The notes under the pieces: generated by a model
What the model was told of the DNA's origin: nothing
What the model saw: the letters and a program-made list of their open reading frames with translations, nothing else
The model's database searches: none
Program-made: the position numbers and the translations under genes
From: Corynebacterium matruchotii
GTDB taxonomy: Bacteria; Actinomycetota; Actinomycetes; Mycobacteriales; Mycobacteriaceae
DNA: 64,000 nucleotides
Assembly: GCF_011612265.2 (NCBI RefSeq)
Contig: NZ_CP050134.2
Span: forward strand, 1,736,001-1,800,000
Reading direction: 5' to 3'
Part shown: positions 25,244 to 35,240 of the stretch, piece by piece
Layout of the letters: every line of letters begins with the position of its first letter
How positions within the stretch are numbered: the first letter of the stretch is position 1

Positions 25244-25307
25244 GACTAGAATCAGCACGATATCCCGCAAGGGAGTCCTGGCACAAAATTACTGGAAAGG
25301 GTGTCTC

Positions 25308-26954
25308 ATGACACAAGAAGCTGCTCCCACCCAACGGAGAGAGGTCTTTTCGACCCGTTGGGTATTTGTGCTTGCCGCTATCGGTTCCGCAGTGGGGTTA
25401 GGCAATATTTGGCGCTTCCCCTACGTGGCCTTCGAAAACGGCGGTGGCGCATTCCTCATTCCTTATCTCATTGCCCTGCTCACCGCCGGCATTCCCCTGC
25501 TCTTTCTCGACTATGCGATGGGGCACCGGTATCGCGGGTCTGCGCCGCTCATCTTCCGACGGTTTAAGAAATGGTCAGAACCCGCCGGCTGGATCCAGGT
25601 GGGAATCTGCTTCTTCATCACCATTTACTACGCAGCAATCATTGCCTGGGCAGCCCTCTACACCATCAAATCTATCACCCTAGCCTGGGGTGACCAGCCG
25701 GAACAATATTTCCAGAAAGAATTCCTCCACCAGGACGCCACCCATGTGCTGTCCACCGAATTCGTGTGGCCCATCTTTATCGCCCTTGCCGTCGTGTGGA
25801 TCGCCTCGATCATCGTGCTTGCCATGGGTGTGGATTCGGGCATCGGGAAGGCATCGAAGATCTTTATGCCCATTCTGACCGTGCTCTTCGTCATTGTGGT
25901 GATTCGTGCCCTGTTCCTGGAGGGCTCCGCCGACGGCTTGAACGCCTTCTTCACGCCCAACTGGTCGGCACTTTCCAACCCATCGGTGTGGGTCGCCGCA
26001 TACGGGCAGATTTTCTACTCGCTGTCGGTGAGTTTCGGCATCATGATGACCTACGCCTCCTATCTCAAGCCACGTACCAACCTGACCGGTACCGGCATGG
26101 TGACCGCGTTCGCTAACTCCTCGTTCGAAGTGTTGGCAGGCATCGGCGTGTTCTCGGCACTGGGGTTCATGGCGGCCCAAAGCGGCACCACCGTGAAAGA
26201 TGCGGCCTCCAGCGGCATCGGCCTGGCGTTTATCGCCTTCCCCACCATCATTAATGAGATGCCGGGTGGCGCCATTTTCGGTGTGCTGTTTTTCGGCTCG
26301 CTCACCATCGCCGGCTTCACCTCGTTGTTCTCCCTGTTCGAGGTCGTGGTGTCGGCCGTGCGCGACAAGCTGAATCTGCCGCGGAAGCAAACCGCCATCA
26401 CCATGGGTGTCATCATGGCGATCTTGTCGCTGGCACTCTTCGCCAATACCGGCGGCATCGTCAACCTCGACATCATGGACAAGTTCACCAATAACGTTGG
26501 CATCGTGTCCATCGCCCTCATCCTGATCGTGATCCTGGACTGGGTACTGCGCCGCATCGACGAATTCTCCACCCACCTCAACATGGTGTCGTCCTTCCGG
26601 GTGGGCACCATGTGGCGGATTTGCGTGGTCAATATCACCACCCTGGTGCTGGGCTTCACCCTGTTCCAAGAACTATTCGGCCTGCTCAAGGAGCCATACG
26701 GTGGCTACACCACGACCCAGGTGGGCATCTATGGTTGGGGCGTGCTCGTCATTATCCTGGTGGCAGCGGCCATCCTCACCACAATGAAATGGCCCGAGGG
26801 CGTGCCGCTTGACGGCCCGCCCGGCTCGGACTTCGGCGTCGACCCCGAGGTGGAACGGGTACCGAAGATCCCGCAGCAATACAAGCATGACGAACGGCCC
26901 CGGATCGCCGGCTTTGCTATCGAGCAGTACACAGACGAGGAGTTGCACTCATGA
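25308..26954 (+). CDS. metP: Sodium-dependent methionine/alanine importer, NSS family
   Basis: 548 residues from the ATG at 25308 (GGAAAGG upstream). The first membrane helix carries the NSS signature STRWVFVLAAIGSAVGLGNI and WRFPYVAFENGGGAF, the sodium and substrate site of LeuT-type symporters; about twelve membrane helices follow. In C. glutamicum the homologous MetP needs the small protein MetS, and the same gene pair is present here: the stop overlaps the metS start by 4 bases. The C-terminal 50 residues are charged and cytoplasmic. It imports methionine and probably alanine. Confidence 0.88.
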   Translation: MTQEAAPTQRREVFSTRWVFVLAAIGSAVGLGNIWRFPYVAFENGGGAFLIPYLIALLTAGIPLLFLDYAMGHRYRGSAPLIFRRFKKWSEPAGWIQVGICFFITIYYAAIIAWAALYTIKSITLAWGDQPEQYFQKEFLHQDATHVLSTEFVWPIFIALAVVWIASIIVLAMGVDSGIGKASKIFMPILTVLFVIVVIRALFLEGSADGLNAFFTPNWSALSNPSVWVAAYGQIFYSLSVSFGIMMTYASYLKPRTNLTGTGMVTAFANSSFEVLAGIGVFSALGFMAAQSGTTVKDAASSGIGLAFIAFPTIINEMPGGAIFGVLFFGSLTIAGFTSLFSLFEVVVSAVRDKLNLPRKQTAITMGVIMAILSLALFANTGGIVNLDIMDKFTNNVGIVSIALILIVILDWVLRRIDEFSTHLNMVSSFRVGTMWRICVVNITTLVLGFTLFQELFGLLKEPYGGYTTTQVGIYGWGVLVIILVAAAILTTMKWPEGVPLDGPPGSDFGVDPEVERVPKIPQQYKHDERPRIAGFAIEQYTDEELHS

Positions 26955-27127
26955 CCGGCATCGCAATCACCATGATGATTATGTTCATGATCGTCATTTG
27001 GGGTGGACTGGCAGCCACGCTGGTGCATTTACAACGCCACCCCGACGAACAATCCGGCCACTTTGGCACGCACCCGCTCACCACGGATGAGGTGCTCATC
27101 GCCCAGGAAATCCGCGACGACGTGTAA
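26951..27127 (+). CDS. metS: MetS small subunit of the methionine/alanine importer
   Basis: 58 residues, too short for most gene finders. One membrane helix (about residues 4-25, ITMMIMFMIVIWGGLAATLV) followed by a short polar tail ending EIRDDV. The ATGA overlap with metP and the Met-rich helix match the MetS/'small subunit' family of NSS transporters, which is required for transport by MetP. A converging open frame overlaps its last 99 bases. Confidence 0.9.
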   Translation: MTGIAITMMIMFMIVIWGGLAATLVHLQRHPDEQSGHFGTHPLTTDEVLIAQEIRDDV

Positions 27128-27418
27128 CGCAGAACCCAACCAGGCGCCCGGGTGGCCCCGCCACCCGGTTATGACCGCCGTAATCAACGCCCATGCGATG
27201 GGCCTGGGCACCGTGGGGGCGTCGATAAGCGACCGGCCACCACGGACCCTGGCGATGATATGAATAAGCGACACCGAAATAAATGTGGCATAAATCAATG
27301 TAATTAATAATAGATCGCCAAGATGCTCCATATTTGCAGCCCCAATTGGTACCCCCAATCCAAAAACCATCGCACCAACCAGCACAATCCCATATAGTGG
27401 AATTGAATAGCGCCCCAT
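27029..27418 (-). CDS. Possible small membrane protein, overlapping metS
   Basis: 129 codons. The first ~60 residues look like a real membrane protein with two helices (IPLYGIVLVGAMVFGLGV and LLLITLIYATFISVSLIHII). The C-terminal 33 codons run antisense through metS, which makes the annotated end doubtful; the gene may be a truncated remnant or may end by frameshift before metS. No family recognised and no clear ribosome site (the ATG at 27418 follows AGTGACTAG). Confidence 0.35.
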   Translation of the reverse strand: MGRYSIPLYGIVLVGAMVFGLGVPIGAANMEHLGDLLLITLIYATFISVSLIHIIARVRGGRSLIDAPTVPRPIAWALITAVITGWRGHPGAWLGSALHVVADFLGDEHLIRGERVRAKVAGLFVGVAL

Positions 27419-27567
27419 CTAGTCACTGCCATTAACAATCCAATGGCCAATTACTCCTTTCGTGGGGGTTAAATTTACGCAATATTGCCCCCACCAGCAT
27501 GGCTGCAAACTTGTTACACACCCGAGGTTGACCCCATTTGGTGAATTTTTTGCCACAATGTAGTGAT

Positions 27568-29028
27568 GTGAGTGAGTACCAGTCGACGACCCCGGAAACC
27601 ATACCGGAAATGCCCGAGCAGTTAGATGCCGCGCAATTCTTTGAGCAATTACAACCGGAGGATCCCGTCGCCCACATCGACCGTGCCGAAATCATCGGCA
27701 ACGGCATTAAACACCTTGCCTCATGGTGCCTACGCCTGCTGATTATTGCCGCCGCCGCTTTCGTCATCTGGCACATCCTCAGCCAAGTGTGGCGCGGGGG
27801 CCTGCCCATCGTCCTGGCCATCATTGTGTGCACCGTGCTGTGGCCGCCGGTGGCCTGGCTCCGCAAACACGGCATCCCCGCCGGTCTGGCCGCCATGATC
27901 GCTATCCTGGGTTCCTTTGGCGGCTTCGGCTTCCTCATCTGGCTGATCGCCCCCTCGGTAGTCAACCAGTCACAAACCCTCTATTTCCAGGCTTTCGAAG
28001 GGGTGCAGCGCCTGCAACTCTGGCTTCAGGGGCCACCCATGAACCTCGACCCCAGTGACCTGGACGACCGCATCGACACCGCTGCCCAATGGCTGCAATC
28101 CAAAGCGGGCTCTATCGCATCGGAAGTATTTTCCGGCCTCGGCATTGCCAGCTCGGTCATGGTCACCATGCTCGTAGTGCTGGTGCTCACGTTTTTCTTC
28201 CTCAAGGACGGCGATAAATTCCTGCCCTGGCTGCGCGGCATGGTGGGGCAACGCGCCGGCTGGCACCTCACCGAACTGCTGACCCGCGGCTGGATCACCC
28301 TCAGCGGTTTTATCCGGGCCCAGGCGCTCGTGTCGCTGGTGGACGCCGTCTTCATCGGATCGGGCCTTATCATCCTCGGCGTGCCCTTAGCGCTAGCGCT
28401 GGCGGTCCTCACGTTTATCACCGGGTTCATTCCCATCGTGGGGGCGTTCATCGCCGGCACCCTATCGGTAACGGTGGCCCTGGTCTCCCTGGGCGTGACC
28501 GAGGCCGTCATCACGCTCATCATTGTGCTCCTGGTGCAGCAGCTCGAAGGCAATATTCTCTCACCGCTGCTGCAGTCCAAAGCCGTCAACCTGCACCCGG
28601 TGGTGGTGCTGATCTCCGTGACGGTTGGCGGCTCGCTCTTTAATATTGCTGGCGCATTCCTGGCCGTACCGTTTGCCGCCATGGCCGCCGTGCTCTTCCG
28701 TTACCTCCACGACATGACCGCCCTGCGCGCCGGCGAAAAAACCGCCGCCCAAATTCGCTTTGCGACGACCGCAGGTTCGCTCAGTGGCATGCAAAACGAG
28801 GCCGTAGCAAAACGCCTCCTGGCGGCCCGGCAGGCCTATATCCGCAACGACGAGGCCGCCAAGCAAGCGGAAGCGGAGGCACAGGCCGCCGAAGACACCG
28901 CCAATAATTCATTGGAAAAACCGACCACTGTATCCAAAGTACAGCATATTGGGGGGTTAGCATTCTCCACAATAACCCGCATAGGCAAAGCCGGCATAGC
29001 AGCAGTCAAAGCGTTCTACCGGACCTAA
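27568..29028 (+). CDS. AI-2E family transporter
   Basis: 486 residues from a GTG at 27568 (start of VSEYQSTTPET). About seven to eight membrane helices with the family segments FFFLKDGDKFLPWL and LVQQLEGNILSPLLQSKAVNLHPVVVL, the latter the most conserved stretch of AI-2E transporters. Homologues include the quorum-signal exporter TqsA and sodium/proton antiporters, so the substrate is open. The ~80-residue C-terminal tail is cytoplasmic and Ala/Glu-rich. No Shine-Dalgarno; CACAAT nine bases before the GTG may be a -10 box, giving a leaderless mRNA. Confidence 0.88.
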   Translation: MSEYQSTTPETIPEMPEQLDAAQFFEQLQPEDPVAHIDRAEIIGNGIKHLASWCLRLLIIAAAAFVIWHILSQVWRGGLPIVLAIIVCTVLWPPVAWLRKHGIPAGLAAMIAILGSFGGFGFLIWLIAPSVVNQSQTLYFQAFEGVQRLQLWLQGPPMNLDPSDLDDRIDTAAQWLQSKAGSIASEVFSGLGIASSVMVTMLVVLVLTFFFLKDGDKFLPWLRGMVGQRAGWHLTELLTRGWITLSGFIRAQALVSLVDAVFIGSGLIILGVPLALALAVLTFITGFIPIVGAFIAGTLSVTVALVSLGVTEAVITLIIVLLVQQLEGNILSPLLQSKAVNLHPVVVLISVTVGGSLFNIAGAFLAVPFAAMAAVLFRYLHDMTALRAGEKTAAQIRFATTAGSLSGMQNEAVAKRLLAARQAYIRNDEAAKQAEAEAQAAEDTANNSLEKPTTVSKVQHIGGLAFSTITRIGKAGIAAVKAFYRT

Positions 29029-29226
29029 AATATGGTAACTACCAGGTGAATCTTACCTAGTTTCCCGACAGATCTGATACCTACCACATGGTTAAAGAGA
29101 ATCGGGAAAACCCCAGTTAAGTCCTAGTTGTCTATTAAGTCAAAGCAAAGATTATGCTGAAAATCCGGTGTGGCTCGTGGTGCGCCGAATCCCGCTTTTC
29201 ATGATAAATCGGTAACATGAATATTC

Positions 29227-30882
29227 GTGTCTAATGTCTCCGAGAAAAACCGCAGCCGCTCATCTGGCGCGAAGTTTTTTGGCATCCCATTATGGATGTC
29301 ACTCGCGGTGCTCTGCGGCGGGTTATTGGTGGGGTCGCTCATCAGCCTGGCCAGCGGCAAACTCGGATTGCCATTCGTCCTTTGTTTTATTATTGGTGTT
29401 GTTTTTTCCGTCCTGCTCACCGAACCACGATCCCTGTTTCTTTCGGTTGTGAGCATACCCATTTTCTTCTCGATCGCGGCCGGCGCCACCGGCTGGTTCC
29501 TCAACCAGCAGATCAGTAGGCCCAACGGATCCGGGGGCATATCAAAAACCCAGATCCTCTCGGCCATCTATCCCCTGCTGCAACAGTTCCCAGTGATGGC
29601 CATAGCCACCATCGGCGCCGGCATCATCGCGTATCTCCGATGGCACCTTGTCACCCGCTATGTGCAGCAATCAGAGAAGAAAGCAGCCGAGGACCGCCGG
29701 CGAGATACCGAGACTCAGAAGCGCGCCATGAAGCAGGCGAATCGGGTGCGGACGGCCGCGCATAACACTGCCGAACCAGCCGACGAACCAGAGCAGACCA
29801 GCGGCCCTGCCCATCCCCCCAGCACGGGCAGCATCACGGTGGCGGAACTCATTAAACGGAATCAACGAGCCGCCCAAAAGGGCCAACGGCGCCGGGCGGA
29901 GCCGCCAAAACCAGCGACACCAGCCTCGGCAAAACCTGCGCCCGCGCAGGCGGCGGCGCGCTCCCCAGAGGACGACCCGGCCACCCCAGAGAAACCACGC
30001 CGCACACCCGCCACCCCCAGGGGCCAACAACCCCGCACTCCCCGCCAAACCACCAACGCCACCGGTCAGGCCACAACCTCCCGCCACAATCCACGTCAGA
30101 CTTCTTCCCGGCAGGTCCCACCGCAACGGCAGACCCAGCAGCCGCAACGGTCGGCGACTCCTCAACCACAACGCCAAAACCCGCCGCAACGACAGGCCGC
30201 GAGGCGCGCAACGCCACAACAGCGACCGGTCCGCCCCGCCACTGCAGCCCGGGGTGGACAACAACCGCCCCAATCCGATGCCCGGCAATCCCGACCCGGC
30301 AATAATCTCACCGCCCGCCAGGGAAACCCCCGGCAGCAACAACGCAGCCAAGCCGCCAGTCAGTCCGGGAGTGGGCAGCATAGCAGCGGCCAGCAGCCCC
30401 GGCAACAACAATCACGGATGCAGCGCAACCAGCAAGCCACCCCGCAGGCGTCACGTCAACAATCCAGCCGTCAACAACCCAGCTCGCGTTCCGCCCACGC
30501 CAGCAATCGGCCGGCAGGCACGCCTCGCTCCTCAGCGGCAAGTGGTACCCATTCGGCGGCTTCCCAGGCTTCCCAGACCAGCACCGGGCGGCGCACCGCC
30601 CGTCAGGCTGGGCATCAGGCCAATCGCCAGTCGACCCAACAGCCACAGAAACGCACCCAACGTACCCAGCGCACCGGGCAGCCAGCCCAGCGCCGGGCTG
30701 CAACCCCCAACCAACCCGCGAGTCGTCGGGCCGCTACCACGAGCAATGGGTCCCGAAGCAGTCGACAGGATCGACAAAACCCACGGCAGGATCATCACGA
30801 TCCACAAAAATCCACGGGTAGCACCCCACCCAAGCCCAGGGTGCGCCGCCGCCGGGCACTCAACGATGACCTATATAGCTGA
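29227..30882 (+). CDS. DUF6542 membrane protein with long disordered Arg/Gln/Pro tail
   Basis: 551 residues. Residues about 18-140 form the DUF6542 domain with four membrane helices (PLWMSLAVLCGGLLVGSLIS, FVLCFIIGVVFSVLL and so on). From about residue 150 the protein is almost free of hydrophobic residues: a highly basic stretch rich in Arg, Gln, Pro, Ala, Ser and Thr that runs for about 400 residues and ends RVRRRRALNDDLYS. Homologues next to ispH and xseA in mycobacteria have shorter tails as far as I recall. The start is a GTG with no ribosome site; TAACAT nearby upstream fits a leaderless transcript. Function unknown; the tail could bind RNA, DNA or acidic envelope polymers. Confidence 0.8.
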   Translation: MSNVSEKNRSRSSGAKFFGIPLWMSLAVLCGGLLVGSLISLASGKLGLPFVLCFIIGVVFSVLLTEPRSLFLSVVSIPIFFSIAAGATGWFLNQQISRPNGSGGISKTQILSAIYPLLQQFPVMAIATIGAGIIAYLRWHLVTRYVQQSEKKAAEDRRRDTETQKRAMKQANRVRTAAHNTAEPADEPEQTSGPAHPPSTGSITVAELIKRNQRAAQKGQRRRAEPPKPATPASAKPAPAQAAARSPEDDPATPEKPRRTPATPRGQQPRTPRQTTNATGQATTSRHNPRQTSSRQVPPQRQTQQPQRSATPQPQRQNPPQRQAARRATPQQRPVRPATAARGGQQPPQSDARQSRPGNNLTARQGNPRQQQRSQAASQSGSGQHSSGQQPRQQQSRMQRNQQATPQASRQQSSRQQPSSRSAHASNRPAGTPRSSAASGTHSAASQASQTSTGRRTARQAGHQANRQSTQQPQKRTQRTQRTGQPAQRRAATPNQPASRRAATTSNGSRSSRQDRQNPRQDHHDPQKSTGSTPPKPRVRRRRALNDDLYS

Positions 30883-30949
30883 CACATCCAATCGCCGGTT
30901 TGTTCTATCCTTTAAGAGAACTTAACCACTACGACGATTGGATGAGCCA

Positions 30950-31684
30950 GTGAGCGAAGAATTAGCCGTACCTTCCAGCAACGAACCAGACATTCCCCGC
31001 ACCCGCATTAGGTCACAACAACGAGACGCCCTCGTGTACGGCCTCAATCTTGCCCTGGACGATGGGCAATTAGATTACGAGGAAACCCAAAAACGCGCCA
31101 CCATTGCTAACCGCGCCACCTATATGGATGAGGTCATGCCGCTACTGAGTGACCTCAACTTCGGCCGGAATCTTCCGGCCACCACAAACCCACAAATCCT
31201 GGATGTGCTGACCCAAGCCCAACAGCAGGGTCTCACCGAAATTGCCGCAATTGACGCAGCAACCACCGCGATGACGCAGCCCCAAAACCAGGCACTCACC
31301 AACTACTCAAATGCCTCTAAAAGCACCGCATCAATAGCAATATTCAGTGGTTCATCGAAGCGGGGACCCTGGTTGGTGGGTCCCAAGCACAATGTATTTG
31401 GCGCCTTTGGCGGAGTCCATATTGACCTACGGCAGGCTCAATTAGCAGGGCCGGTCACCACGATCAGAACAGCCATGTGTTTCGGTGGTGTCAACATTAA
31501 AGTGCCGGAAAATTATCGCATCATCGAAAGTGTTTTCCCCCTATTTGGCGGTGTCTCTATCACTGACGGGAAGGGGGTTACCTTAAAACTCTCAGACCTT
31601 CCTCCGGATGCTCCGGTCATTGATCTTCGGGGGATAATGGCCTTCGGCGGTTTGGAAATCAAACGGGTGCCAATAAACAAATAG
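30950..31684 (+). CDS. DUF1707 and LiaF-like domain protein
   Basis: 244 residues from the GTG at 30950 (GGATGAG upstream; a TTG at 30938 is the alternative). The N-terminal DUF1707 SHOCT-like helix pair is seen as RIRSQQRDALVYGLNLALDD followed by GQLDYEETQKRATIA. The C-terminal half is a beta-helix-like LiaF/DUF2154 domain with repeated GAFGGVHIDL, CFGGVNIKVPENYRI and LFGGVSI units. Such proteins are usually linked to envelope-stress sensing, but this copy has no membrane segment, so it is probably cytoplasmic or peripheral. A double hairpin overlaps its stop codon. Confidence 0.8.
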   Translation: MSEELAVPSSNEPDIPRTRIRSQQRDALVYGLNLALDDGQLDYEETQKRATIANRATYMDEVMPLLSDLNFGRNLPATTNPQILDVLTQAQQQGLTEIAAIDAATTAMTQPQNQALTNYSNASKSTASIAIFSGSSKRGPWLVGPKHNVFGAFGGVHIDLRQAQLAGPVTTIRTAMCFGGVNIKVPENYRIIESVFPLFGGVSITDGKGVTLKLSDLPPDAPVIDLRGIMAFGGLEIKRVPINK

Positions 31685-31712
31685 CAACAAGATTGCTACC
31701 CCCATGCTGGGG
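31682..31712 (+). terminator. Two adjacent hairpins at the end of the DUF1707 gene
   Basis: TAGCAA-N5-TTGCTA (31682-31698, starting in the stop codon) is directly followed by CCCC-N5-GGGG (31700-31712) and TTCT. The T-run is weak, so termination is likely but not certain. Confidence 0.45.
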
Positions 31713-32155
31713 TTCTGGCCCGAGCGTGCATAGCGGAATGGGCGCACACGGATGCAGCTTCATGTTCGAAATCGCCCATCCTACGGCCGGGTTGCCGCAA
31801 TCGCATTATTACTGCCAGCACCAACGGAATGTGCCCGGAACTGTCTGCCTCATCGATTCTGACGACTCCCCAGAATCCGCCAACCCGGCTCGCACCGGTA
31901 TTAAGCAACATGGCCTAGTGTCCCATGGTCGCCATCTGGGGTTATCCCACCACCAATGGTCCCCACAGAATATGGGTAACAATCCGGTATTATCCACCCA
32001 ACAAACACATGTGGATAAACTGCTAATAGCCGTGGGCGATCTCGATTCGGTGGTAATATCCCCGCCACCACCGATTCGAATATTTTTTCGATATTGGTCG
32101 CGGCGCGTCAAGATAAAGACCCCCTCCCACCACGAGGTTTATGACGCACACGGGT
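31713..32155. other. Intergenic region without a supported gene
   Basis: About 440 bases between the DUF1707 gene and the convergent ispH gene. The sequence is mixed, with open frames on both strands that show no family signature, start signal or codon bias I trust. No repeat or RNA structure was recognised apart from the motif at its right edge. Confidence 0.4.
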
Positions 32156-32169
32156 GGGCGTCGAAAAGC
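32156..32169 (-). repeat. Dispersed motif variant GCTTTTCGACGCCC
   Basis: Three bases after the ispH stop codon, in ispH sense orientation. One substitution from the GCTTGTCGACGCCC form found after glpX. Confidence 0.55.
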
Positions 32170-32172
32170 TTC

Positions 32173-33204
32173 TTAGGACTTCGCGCGGGGCGGACGCAGC
32201 TCACGAGGAAGCGCAAATACCGTCTTTTCCGTGACCGTCGTCACCTCCTCCACCGAGGTGAACCCGCGCTCGGCCAGCCACTCCAGCACCCCATTCACCA
32301 GGATTTCCGGCACCGACGCACCCGACGTCACCCCAATGGTCGAAACCCCATCAAGCCACGACTCGTCAATCTGGTGAGCGTAATCCACCAGGTAGGACCG
32401 CTTCGCCCCCGCCTGCAACGCCACCTCAACCAGCCGTTTCGAATTCGACGAATTCCGCGACCCCACCACGATCACCAGGTCGGCGTTTTCCGAAATCACC
32501 TTCACCGCCCCCTGCCGATTCTGCGTGGCATAGCAAATGTCGTCACTCGGCGGATCTTGCAGCTGCGGGAACCGGTTATGCAGCTCCGTGACGATCTCCA
32601 TCGTCTCATCCACCGACAATGTGGTCTGCGACAACCACACCAGGTTCTCCACCTCGTGCAGGAACTCCGGCAGCTTCGCCACACCCGCCACCCCATCAAC
32701 CAGGTGCGTTACCTCCGGTGCCTCCCCCGCCGTGCCTTCCACTTCCTCATGCCCCTCATGCCCCACCAATAAAATGTGGTACCCGTGCTTCGCAAACCGT
32801 TTCGCCTCGTTATGTACCTTTGTCACCAGCGGGCAAGTGGCGTCCAGGGTTTTCAGCGACAGCTTTGCCGCCTCCGCATGCACCGCCGGACTCACCCCAT
32901 GGGCGGAAAAAATCACATGCGCCCCCTCCGGCACCTCATCGGTCTCCTGCACAAAAATCGCACCCCGCTCCGTGAGCGTCTCCACCACATACCGGTTGTG
33001 CACAATCTCCTTGCGGACATAGACCGGCGCACCATACTTTTCTAGCGCCCGCTCCACGGTTTCCACCGCCCTGTCCACCCCCGCGCAGTATCCTCGGGGG
33101 GCAGCAACAAGAACTTTTTTCGTCTTCGTCATTGTCGCCGGCGCATCGGCCGCATCAGTCGCATCAACATCGGTGGCAGAAACAGGAGAAACGGGGGAAG
33201 TCAT
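32173..33204 (-). CDS. ispH: 4-hydroxy-3-methylbut-2-enyl diphosphate reductase (IspH/LytB)
   Basis: 343 residues. Catalyses the last step of the MEP pathway, reducing HMBPP to IPP and DMAPP with a [4Fe-4S] cluster. The three cluster cysteines are in place: [24 protein letters not shown] and [11 protein letters not shown]. The ~24-residue N-terminal extension ([20 protein letters not shown]) is low complexity; a start at the internal ATG (33132) would give the usual length. For the longer start, TTGGTG and TAAGCT spaced by 16 bases end just upstream of the ATG, suggesting a leaderless transcript. Divergent from xseA. Confidence 0.95.
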   Translation of the reverse strand: MTSPVSPVSATDVDATDAADAPATMTKTKKVLVAAPRGYCAGVDRAVETVERALEKYGAPVYVRKEIVHNRYVVETLTERGAIFVQETDEVPEGAHVIFSAHGVSPAVHAEAAKLSLKTLDATCPLVTKVHNEAKRFAKHGYHILLVGHEGHEEVEGTAGEAPEVTHLVDGVAGVAKLPEFLHEVENLVWLSQTTLSVDETMEIVTELHNRFPQLQDPPSDDICYATQNRQGAVKVISENADLVIVVGSRNSSNSKRLVEVALQAGAKRSYLVDYAHQIDESWLDGVSTIGVTSGASVPEILVNGVLEWLAERGFTSVEEVTTVTEKTVFALPRELRPPRAKS

Positions 33205-33276
33205 GAGCTACAGCTTAAACTACTTTACAGATACACCAAACACCCGCATCCCAACGGCTCATTTACAAGGAAAACC

Positions 33277-34515
33277 ATGGCAAACCACACCACGCCGGAA
33301 ACCGCCTGGCCCGTCCGCGAGCTCAATTCCAAGGTCAAAGGCTGGATCGAACGGCTCGGCTACGTCTGGGTGGAAGGACAAATCACCCAATACAAGGCAA
33401 ATAACCGGTGGAAATTCTCCTACCTCACCCTCCGCGACCCAGAAATCGAAGCCAGCATCCAAATCACCTGCAATACCACGCTGCTGACCAGCGCCGACAA
33501 TCCCATCGCCCAGGGCGACCGTGTTGTGGTCTACGGCAAACCATCCTTCTATGAAGGCCGCGGCTCGTTCTCCCTATGGGTGACCGAGATTCGACCGGTG
33601 GGCATTGGCGCCATGCTGGCCCGCATCGAACAGCTCCGACGCAGACTCGCCACCGAAGGGCTTTTCGACGACTCCCGCAAACACCCCCTCCCCTTCCTGC
33701 CCAATAATATTGGGCTCATCACCGGGCGCGGCTCCGCCGCCGAACGCGACGTGCTCTCCGTCTCTCAAGGTCGCTGGCCCGACGTCCAGTTCACCATTAT
33801 CAACACCACGGTCCAGGGGGCCCGGGCCGTGCCAGAAATCATTGCGGCCCTCACCGAACTCGACGCCAACCCCGACGTTGATGTGATTATCATTGCCCGC
33901 GGCGGCGGTTCCGTCGAAGACCTCCTCCCGTTCTCGGAGGAAGCCCTGCAATACGCGGTCGCCGAATGCCGCACCCCGGTGGTGTCCGCCATCGGCCACG
34001 AACCCGACAATCCCATTCTCGACAATGTTGCCGACCTGCGGGCCGCCACCCCCACCGACGCCGCCAAACGTGTTGTGCCGGACGTCCTGGCGGAGCTGCA
34101 ACAAGTCCGGGAGCTTCGCGGTCGGGCCGCCGCGGCCCTCCGGGGTTGGGTGTCCCGCGAACAGCAACAACTCACGGCCATTCGTTCCCGACCGGTGCTC
34201 AACGATCCGCTCACCGGCCTGCGACAACGCTGGATCGACGTGCACCAACACATCACCGCGGCACGGCGGGAAATCCAGCACCTGCTCACGACCGAAACCA
34301 ACCAGGTGACGGCCCTGCGCACCCAGGTGGCCACTCTGGGCCCGGCGGCCACCCTGGCCCGCGGCTACGCTGTTGTTCAGGTGGTGCCCCGGGATGGCCG
34401 CCCCGCCGAGGTGGTCATGAGCATTGACCAATCACCGCCAGGCAGCCAACTGCGCATCCGGGTGGGTGACGGCTCCATCACCGCAGCCGCCATGCAAACC
34501 ACACCCGCCGACTAG
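33277..34515 (+). CDS. xseA: Exodeoxyribonuclease VII large subunit
   Basis: 412 residues. N-terminal OB-fold ([20 protein letters not shown], then [16 protein letters not shown]), central catalytic domain with [12 protein letters not shown] and [19 protein letters not shown], and C-terminal coiled coil; the last part ([10 protein letters not shown]) matches the family end. Degrades single-stranded DNA together with XseB. CAAGGA precedes the ATG. xseB follows 254 bases downstream, a wider gap than usual for this pair. Confidence 0.95.
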   Translation: MANHTTPETAWPVRELNSKVKGWIERLGYVWVEGQITQYKANNRWKFSYLTLRDPEIEASIQITCNTTLLTSADNPIAQGDRVVVYGKPSFYEGRGSFSLWVTEIRPVGIGAMLARIEQLRRRLATEGLFDDSRKHPLPFLPNNIGLITGRGSAAERDVLSVSQGRWPDVQFTIINTTVQGARAVPEIIAALTELDANPDVDVIIIARGGGSVEDLLPFSEEALQYAVAECRTPVVSAIGHEPDNPILDNVADLRAATPTDAAKRVVPDVLAELQQVRELRGRAAAALRGWVSREQQQLTAIRSRPVLNDPLTGLRQRWIDVHQHITAARREIQHLLTTETNQVTALRTQVATLGPAATLARGYAVVQVVPRDGRPAEVVMSIDQSPPGSQLRIRVGDGSITAAAMQTTPAD

Positions 34516-34769
34516 CCGCCGACCGGCCGGTGTTCGGCCCGGGGTGCTTCGGCAAGGCCCAGCTGCCTTCAGCAAGACCCAACCTAGACACTGGCTGGTA
34601 TCCCGCATCATCACGAATCGGGCGTGCGAGAATGATACGCGGAATCAGCTCGTGGGAACGGATTTGCCGGAAACCGCATGCCCACTCACCCACCCCTGGC
34701 ACCGCACCCCGCAACCACCCCTCACCATCAACAAACGTCTCATCACTATATTTTTAAGGAGTAACCACC

Positions 34770-35222
34770 ATGAGCAGCACCACTGTTTTCGGTCAAGGTA
34801 CCGGCGATAACGCTTTCGACCCGGTTGAAAGCCTCAACTACGAGCAGGCCCGCGATGAACTCATCGAGGTCGTGCGCATCCTCGAACTGGGCCAAATGGG
34901 TTTGGATGAATCCCTCAAATATTGGGAACGCGGGGAAGCGTTGGCAAAACGCTGCGAGGAGCATTTGGCCGGGGCAGCGCGCCGGGTGGAGGCCGCCCTC
35001 CAAGGCACGACCAAAACCACCGACAGTGACGGCAATGCCAGCAATGCCGGCAACACGCATGCAGAAACTACCGAAGCCCCCGAGAACGCCAGCATCACCA
35101 GCGACAATGGTACCGCTGGGACAAAGAGCGCCTATAACGCACCCGAAACCGCTGCGAGCCCCAAGCATGGTAGTGCCTATGGTGGCGGTTACGGCGGAGC
35201 CCCACGCCACGACGCACTATAA
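34770..35222 (+). CDS. xseB: Exodeoxyribonuclease VII small subunit with extended C-terminus
   Basis: 150 residues, about twice the usual size. Residues about 22-75 are the conserved XseB helical hairpin ([20 protein letters not shown] and [20 protein letters not shown]). The remaining ~70 residues are low complexity (Thr, Asn, Ala, Gly, Ser) and presumably disordered, ending [14 protein letters not shown] strong AAGGAG site lies 10 bases before the ATG. It converges on the DUF4245 gene. Confidence 0.92.
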   Translation: MSSTTVFGQGTGDNAFDPVESLNYEQARDELIEVVRILELGQMGLDESLKYWERGEALAKRCEEHLAGAARRVEAALQGTTKTTDSDGNASNAGNTHAETTEAPENASITSDNGTAGTKSAYNAPETAASPKHGSAYGGGYGGAPRHDAL

Positions 35223-35240
35223 CCTCGGAGACCGCCAGAG

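Noticed and set aside
25680..26669. 329-codon minus-strand frame antisense to metP
   Set aside because: His/Gln/Glu-rich shadow translation with no features of a real protein.
29671..30925. Overlapping frames on both strands in the DUF6542 tail
   Set aside because: Low-complexity GC-rich DNA keeps several frames open; only the frame joined to the membrane domain is supported.
31693..32772. 359-codon plus-strand frame across the ispH end
   Set aside because: Most of it is antisense to ispH and its composition (Arg/His-rich) is that of a shadow frame.
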